A stretch of DNA of 64,000 nucleotides from Enterobacter huaxiensis (GTDB taxonomy: Bacteria; Pseudomonadota; Gammaproteobacteria; Enterobacterales; Enterobacteriaceae): positions 2,976,001 through 3,040,000 of the forward strand of contig NZ_CP043342.1 of assembly GCF_003594935.2 (NCBI RefSeq). Direction: 5' to 3'. Position 1 is the first letter of the stretch. Each line of letters begins with the position of its first letter. The notes under the pieces were generated by a model, which searched no databases, was not told the origin of the DNA, and saw only the letters and a program-made list of their open reading frames with translations. Of this stretch, positions 60,589 through 64,000 are shown piece after piece. Made by a program: the position numbers and the translations under genes.

Positions 60589-61032
60589 GTGAAACGCACC
60601 CGCCTTGAAGAGAGCACCTGCCCCGTCGCCCGTTCGCTGGATATCGTGGGGGACTGGTGGTCATTGCTCATTGTTCGCGACGCGCTGCGCGGCATTAAAC
60701 GCTTCGGCGAGTTTCAAAAAAGCCTCGGTATCGCCAAAAACATGCTGACCACGCGCCTGAAGCTGCTGGTGGATGAAGGCATCCTCACGCTCCGGCCTGC
60801 GTCCGACGGCAGCGCATGGCAGGAGTATGTCCTGACCGACAAAGGCCGCGCCCTGCAAACGGTGCTGGTCGCCCTGTCGCAGTGGGGCAATGAATTTTTG
60901 TTTGCCGACAGCGAATGCGGCACCGTGCTGGTTGATACCCAACAGCGCAAACCCCTGCGTAAACTGGCGCTTATCGCCGACGATGGCCGCCAGCTTTCGC
61001 CAGAAGAGATCGTGCCTAAGCTCCCCTCCTGA
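60589..61032 (+). CDS. HxlR-family regulator
   Basis: A 147-residue winged-helix regulator of the HxlR/MarR-like group: CPVARSLDIVGDWWSLLIVR, FGEFQKSLGIAKNMLTTRLK, then a C-terminal extension. The start is a GTG with GGAG 8 bases upstream. A short-chain dehydrogenase follows 126 bases later on the same strand and is the likely target. The cysteine at residue 11 (STCPVA) is the position used for redox sensing in some relatives. Confidence 0.85.
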   Translation: MKRTRLEESTCPVARSLDIVGDWWSLLIVRDALRGIKRFGEFQKSLGIAKNMLTTRLKLLVDEGILTLRPASDGSAWQEYVLTDKGRALQTVLVALSQWGNEFLFADSECGTVLVDTQQRKPLRKLALIADDGRQLSPEEIVPKLPS

Positions 61033-61158
61033 TCGCCCCCCGCCCGGCAAAAGCAAAAAATTGCGCACAATATGGTTGCATTATAAAACCAAATGGCAGA
61101 GAGTAAATTCAGTTTCATGTTGAAACCAAATCACTCCTTTGCCTTGAGGTAACGCACG

Positions 61159-61953
61159 ATGACTACGCAACTGACTACCGCCCTGATCACGGGCGCCTCT
61201 TCCGGAATCGGTGCCGTTTATGCCGATCGCCTTGCCGCGCGCGGCGTTAATCTGGTGCTGGTCGCCCGTCGTGAGGAAAGGCTACGGGCGCTGGCCGCCG
61301 ATCTCCGCGCACGCTATGGCGTATCGGTAGAGATTCTGGTCGCCGATCTTACCGATGAAGCCGGGATCCGCGCCGTCGAACAGGAGCTGCGCAGCAATAG
61401 CGCCATTGATACGCTCATCAACAACGCCGGTACCGCGCAGATGGCCCCGTTCCTCGCGGGGGATGTTGCGCAGCATCAGGCCATTAACACCCTGAACACC
61501 ACGGCGCTGATGCGGTTGACCTTCGCCATCCTGCCGCGCCTGGCGCAGAACAACCGCGGCACGCTGATCAATATCGCGTCGGTGCTTGCCCTGCACGTGC
61601 GGGCGGGCAGCGCGCTCTACAGCGCCACCAAAGCATGGGTATTGAGCTTTACCCGTGGATTACAGGAAGAGTTTGCCGACAGCAAGGTGCGCATTCAGGC
61701 CGTGCTGCCCGCCGCCACGGCGACCGAAATCTGGGGGCATTCTGGCGTGACGGTGAACGATCTGCCGGAAGGATCGGTGATGACCACCGACGATATGGTC
61801 GACGCGTCCCTGGCGGGTCTGGATCAGGGCGAGCTCATCACCATCCCGCCGATGCACGACGCCAGCCTGTGGGATCGCTACGAAGCGGCGCGCCTTGAGC
61901 TGTTTGGCAGCGCGCGCACCGGTATTCCGGCACCGCGCTACGTAAAACGGTAG
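61159..61953 (+). CDS. Short-chain dehydrogenase/reductase (SDR) 1
   Basis: A 264-residue classical SDR. NAD(P) motif TGASSGIG is at 11-18; NNAG near 88-91; the triad S141, Y154 and K158 (YSATK) is complete. Basic residues after the second strand (VARREER) favour NADPH. The substrate is unknown. Its partner is probably the HxlR gene upstream. It converges with the second HxlR gene, one base apart. Confidence 0.88.
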   Translation: MTTQLTTALITGASSGIGAVYADRLAARGVNLVLVARREERLRALAADLRARYGVSVEILVADLTDEAGIRAVEQELRSNSAIDTLINNAGTAQMAPFLAGDVAQHQAINTLNTTALMRLTFAILPRLAQNNRGTLINIASVLALHVRAGSALYSATKAWVLSFTRGLQEEFADSKVRIQAVLPAATATEIWGHSGVTVNDLPEGSVMTTDDMVDASLAGLDQGELITIPPMHDASLWDRYEAARLELFGSARTGIPAPRYVKR

Positions 61954-61954
61954 C

Positions 61955-62314
61955 CTAACGCTCCAGCTGGTCGCCATATTCGCTCACCCAGGCGGCCAGC
62001 GGGGAGAGCGCACCCTGAAGGGTTAGCCCCAGGCCGGTTATCTGATACTCCACGCGCGGCGGGATCTCCGGATAGACCGTTCGCGTCACCAGCCCGCGCT
62101 GTTCAAACAGGCGAAGCTGTTTGGTCAACTCTTTTTGGGTGATGGGCGCGGCCGCCCTCAGCAGCTCGCCAAACCGCACGGGCGTATTGAGGATAATCAG
62201 GCGATAGAGGATCGGGATCGCCCATTTACCGGAAATCAGGTTCACAAACTGCGTCATGGGGCAGGTGTAAACCTCGGAATTTTTTTCGCATGACACGTCC
62301 AGCATTTCTGCCAT
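61955..62314 (-). CDS. HxlR-family regulator 2
   Basis: A 119-residue regulator with the compact HxlR fold: CPMTQFVNLISGKWAIPILY, RFGELLRAAAPITQKELTKQ, LRLFEQRGLVTR. Cys18 is the redox-type cysteine position. It diverges from SDR 2 with a long inverted repeat between them. Confidence 0.87.
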   Translation of the reverse strand: MAEMLDVSCEKNSEVYTCPMTQFVNLISGKWAIPILYRLIILNTPVRFGELLRAAAPITQKELTKQLRLFEQRGLVTRTVYPEIPPRVEYQITGLGLTLQGALSPLAAWVSEYGDQLER

Positions 62315-62330
62315 AGCACACCTCTTGCCG

Positions 62331-62373
62331 CGTTAGTATCTATTTGGTACCTGGTTTCCTTTCGATACTAACG
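62331..62373. promoter_or_regulatory. HxlR-type operator between regulator 2 and SDR 2
   Basis: CGTTAGTATC, 23 bases, GATACTAACG: a perfect 10-bp inverted repeat in the divergent gap, with GGTACC in its centre. This is a likely control site for both genes. Confidence 0.7.
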
Positions 62374-62414
62374 TTTCTATAGTGCTTTCTCCAGTGACAT
62401 TTCAGGAGAACAAC

Positions 62415-63164
62415 ATGGGTCGTTTAACAGAGAAATATACGCTGATTACCGGCGGCACCAGCGGCATCGGCCTCGCTACCGCGCAGGCGTTTATAGCCGA
62501 AGGCGCGCGCGTTGCCGTTACCGGGCGTAATCCGAATACCCTTGCCGAAGCACAGCGCATTCTGGGCGATAAGGCCTGGGCGATCCCGACCGATGCGGGA
62601 GATATCACGTCGCAAAAAGCGCTGGCGGAAACTCTCGCCGCCCGCTGGCCGCGCCTGGACGCGGTGTTTCTCAACGCGGGCGACGTGACGCACGCGCCGC
62701 TGGAAGCCTGGCAGGAGGATGCCTGGAACCGCCTGATGGACATCAACCTGAAGGGACCGTTCTTTTTAATTCAGGCGCTGCTGCCGCTGCTGAATAACCC
62801 GTCGTCGGTGATCCTCTGTGGCTCCGTGAGCGCCCGCATCGGCCTGCCCACCAGCAGCGTGTATGCCGCGAGCAAGGCCGCCCTGCTGTCGCTGGCGCGC
62901 ACGCTGTCGGCGGAGCTGCTGCCGCGCGGGATCCGCGTCAACGGCCTGAGCCCCGGTCCGGTGGAAACTCCGGCGTTTACGAAAACGGGATTAAGCGACG
63001 AGGCGCTTAAGGCGATGATGGCAGAGGTCATCAAGCTGGTGCCGCTCGGCAGAATGGGTTCGACGACGGAGCTGGCAAAAGCCGCGCTCTATCTGGCGTC
63101 CGACGAGTCGAGCTACACGGTAGGAACGGAGCTGCTGGTCGACGGCGGCATGGGAAGTCTGTAG
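62415..63164 (+). CDS. Short-chain dehydrogenase/reductase (SDR) 2
   Basis: A 249-residue classical SDR. TGGTSGIG is at 12-19, the NAG motif in FLNAGD (85-90), and the active-site Y150 and K154 in YAASK. The C-terminal YTVGTELLVDGGMG is typical of FabG-like SDRs. The ATG at 62415 has AGGAG 6 bases upstream; the frame to 62382 is not needed. The substrate is unknown, possibly a reactive carbonyl given the HxlR partner. Confidence 0.88.
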   Translation: MGRLTEKYTLITGGTSGIGLATAQAFIAEGARVAVTGRNPNTLAEAQRILGDKAWAIPTDAGDITSQKALAETLAARWPRLDAVFLNAGDVTHAPLEAWQEDAWNRLMDINLKGPFFLIQALLPLLNNPSSVILCGSVSARIGLPTSSVYAASKAALLSLARTLSAELLPRGIRVNGLSPGPVETPAFTKTGLSDEALKAMMAEVIKLVPLGRMGSTTELAKAALYLASDESSYTVGTELLVDGGMGSL

Positions 63165-63165
63165 T

Positions 63166-63669
63166 TCAAAAGGCGCTGATGCCGGTGACGATGCCGACAT
63201 ACAGCGCCGCCCATACGCAGGCTGAAAGCAGGCTGACGGCGTAGACCTTTGCTGCGTTCAGCCTGAGCATCCCCGCCGCCAGCGGCACGACGTAACGCAA
63301 CACCGCCAGAAAGCGCGACGTAAACAGCACGAGTACGCCGTTTCTTTGCAGCTGATGCTGTACCCGTAAGAACTTATCGGCGTGCTTCGACGTGAAACGC
63401 GTGACCAGCCGGGTGTGCCCCATCAGCTGGCCGATATGGTAATTCAGCACCGAACCCGCCGTTGCCCCCATCACCACGGCAAGCCACGCCAGCGCAGGAT
63501 GCATGCTCGTCTGGCTGACGGTAATGCCCGCCAGCAGCATCACCGAGGCGGGAGGCAGCACGGATGAGACAAGCACCGTGGATTTACTCAGCGCCATCAC
63601 GAATAACAGCGCGAAAAGATGTGCCGGATAGAGGGCAAAATGATTCAGCAGATTATCAAGCCACGCCAT
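63166..63669 (-). CDS. DedA/VTT-family membrane protein
   Basis: A 167-residue integral membrane protein with about four helices. It has the VTT-domain segments GATAGSVLNYHIGQLMG and SRFLAVLRYVVPLAAGM, with the re-entrant loop and the conserved Arg. DedA proteins act in lipid-carrier recycling and membrane homeostasis. The ATG at 63669 has AGGAGAGG just upstream; a GTG at 63684 overlaps that site. It converges with SDR 2 one base apart. Confidence 0.85.
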   Translation of the reverse strand: MAWLDNLLNHFALYPAHLFALLFVMALSKSTVLVSSVLPPASVMLLAGITVSQTSMHPALAWLAVVMGATAGSVLNYHIGQLMGHTRLVTRFTSKHADKFLRVQHQLQRNGVLVLFTSRFLAVLRYVVPLAAGMLRLNAAKVYAVSLLSACVWAALYVGIVTGISAF

Positions 63670-63684
63670 TTTCCTCTCCTCCAC

Positions 63685-64000
63685 TGATTATTTAATCCTT
63701 CATTAGAAATGAATCACCTTAAATAAACCCTCAACGCTTTATTAATAAGATTCTTCTAAACCGTTCTTAAACATTATTTAATTTTCTGAGCGGCAATATA
63801 AAATAAGCGTATTATCCCTCTCGTTTTACAACGATCTCGTTATGGCGAGGCTCCTGTACAAATACACGTTATCGCTCTGGTGGGTTCGAGAGAACCGGCA
63901 CAGGGTAAAACAGGCACTGTCGAATCAAGGCTTTGTCAGTATAACTTCCCTTACGGGATACGGTGTACAGTGCTGAACCCAGGACGTGGGGATCTCCTCT
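63685..64000. other. Right-end region, no assigned gene
   Basis: The first part (to about 63830) is AT-rich. A short frame at 63842-63976 (44 codons, MARLLYKYTLSLWWVRENRH) lacks a ribosome site. Sequence near the edge (GGGTTCGAGAGAACC, AACCCAGGACGTGGGG) is rich in small stems and could be a leader, but I cannot name it. Confidence 0.3.

Noticed and set aside
63800..64000. ERIC element or known riboswitch at the right edge
   Set aside because: The sequence does not match the ERIC core or any leader I can recall with confidence.

Overview
The window is a stretch of enterobacterial chromosome. Gene content, synteny and near-identical protein lengths to Escherichia coli (yceA/trhO-lpxL-mdtG-msyB-yceK-opgHG/opgC, ymdBA-csgCAB/csgDEFG, ycdZYX-ghrA-tRNA-Ser, phoH-efeBOU, putPA, rutR, rutABCDEFG, ymdF, wrbA-yccJ-agp) place it in Enterobacteriaceae. 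A resident rarA / oqxAB / oqxR efflux locus, enteric REP-type repeats and the GC-rich backbone point to the Enterobacter cloacae group or a close relative (Lelliottia, Leclercia, Klebsiella). The species is an inference; I ran no search.

Layout. 1-9.2 kb: envelope genes (tRNA hydroxylase trhO, cut by the window edge; lipid A lauroyltransferase lpxL; efflux pump mdtG; osmoregulated periplasmic glucan genes opgH, opgG, opgC). 9.2-14.8 kb: ymdB, ymdA and the complete divergent curli locus csgBAC/csgDEFG, with an OmpR-like site and the conserved csgD leader. 14.8-17.7 kb: ycdZ, ycdY, ycdX, ghrA. 17.9-21.0 kb: two nearly identical tRNA-Ser(GGA) genes flanking a LysR / pirin / isochorismatase-like cassette. 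21.1-25.8 kb: phoH and an intact Fur-type efeUOB ferrous iron importer. 26-34.2 kb: a NupC-type nucleoside transporter, a lipoprotein, putP/putA with PutA operators, and an LprI-like protein.

rutR lies at 34.2-34.9 kb, but its target operon rutABCDEFG starts only at 51.15 kb. In E. coli the two are adjacent and divergent. The 16 kb between them is a mosaic of modules: queH; a GntR-controlled MFS pump with an isochorismatase-like protein; a molybdenum-linked group (molbindin, DUF1543 protein, binding protein, permease) in which at least two promoters carry clear ModE-type operators; a MarR-GNAT fusion; the oqxR-oqxB-oqxA-rarA efflux locus with two matching 19-bp operators; a LysR regulator; and a small GGCT-fold protein. 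Several module borders carry copies of one interspersed GC-rich repeat (core TCCGCTT, then GTGCCAGGAGCGGA).

51-57.6 kb: the pyrimidine-degradation operon rutA-G with a sigma-54-type promoter and a RutR-like site, then an EamA exporter. 57.7-60.4 kb: ymdF, wrbA-yccJ and agp. 60.6-63.7 kb: two HxlR regulator / short-chain dehydrogenase pairs and a DedA-family membrane protein.

Most of the window is ordinary backbone. The most original signals are the ModE-box cluster that draws a DUF1543 gene and an ATPase-less molybdate-type transporter into one regulon, the repeat-bordered island that separates rutR from rutA, the paired operators in the oqxA/rarA gap, and the tRNA-Ser-flanked cassette.
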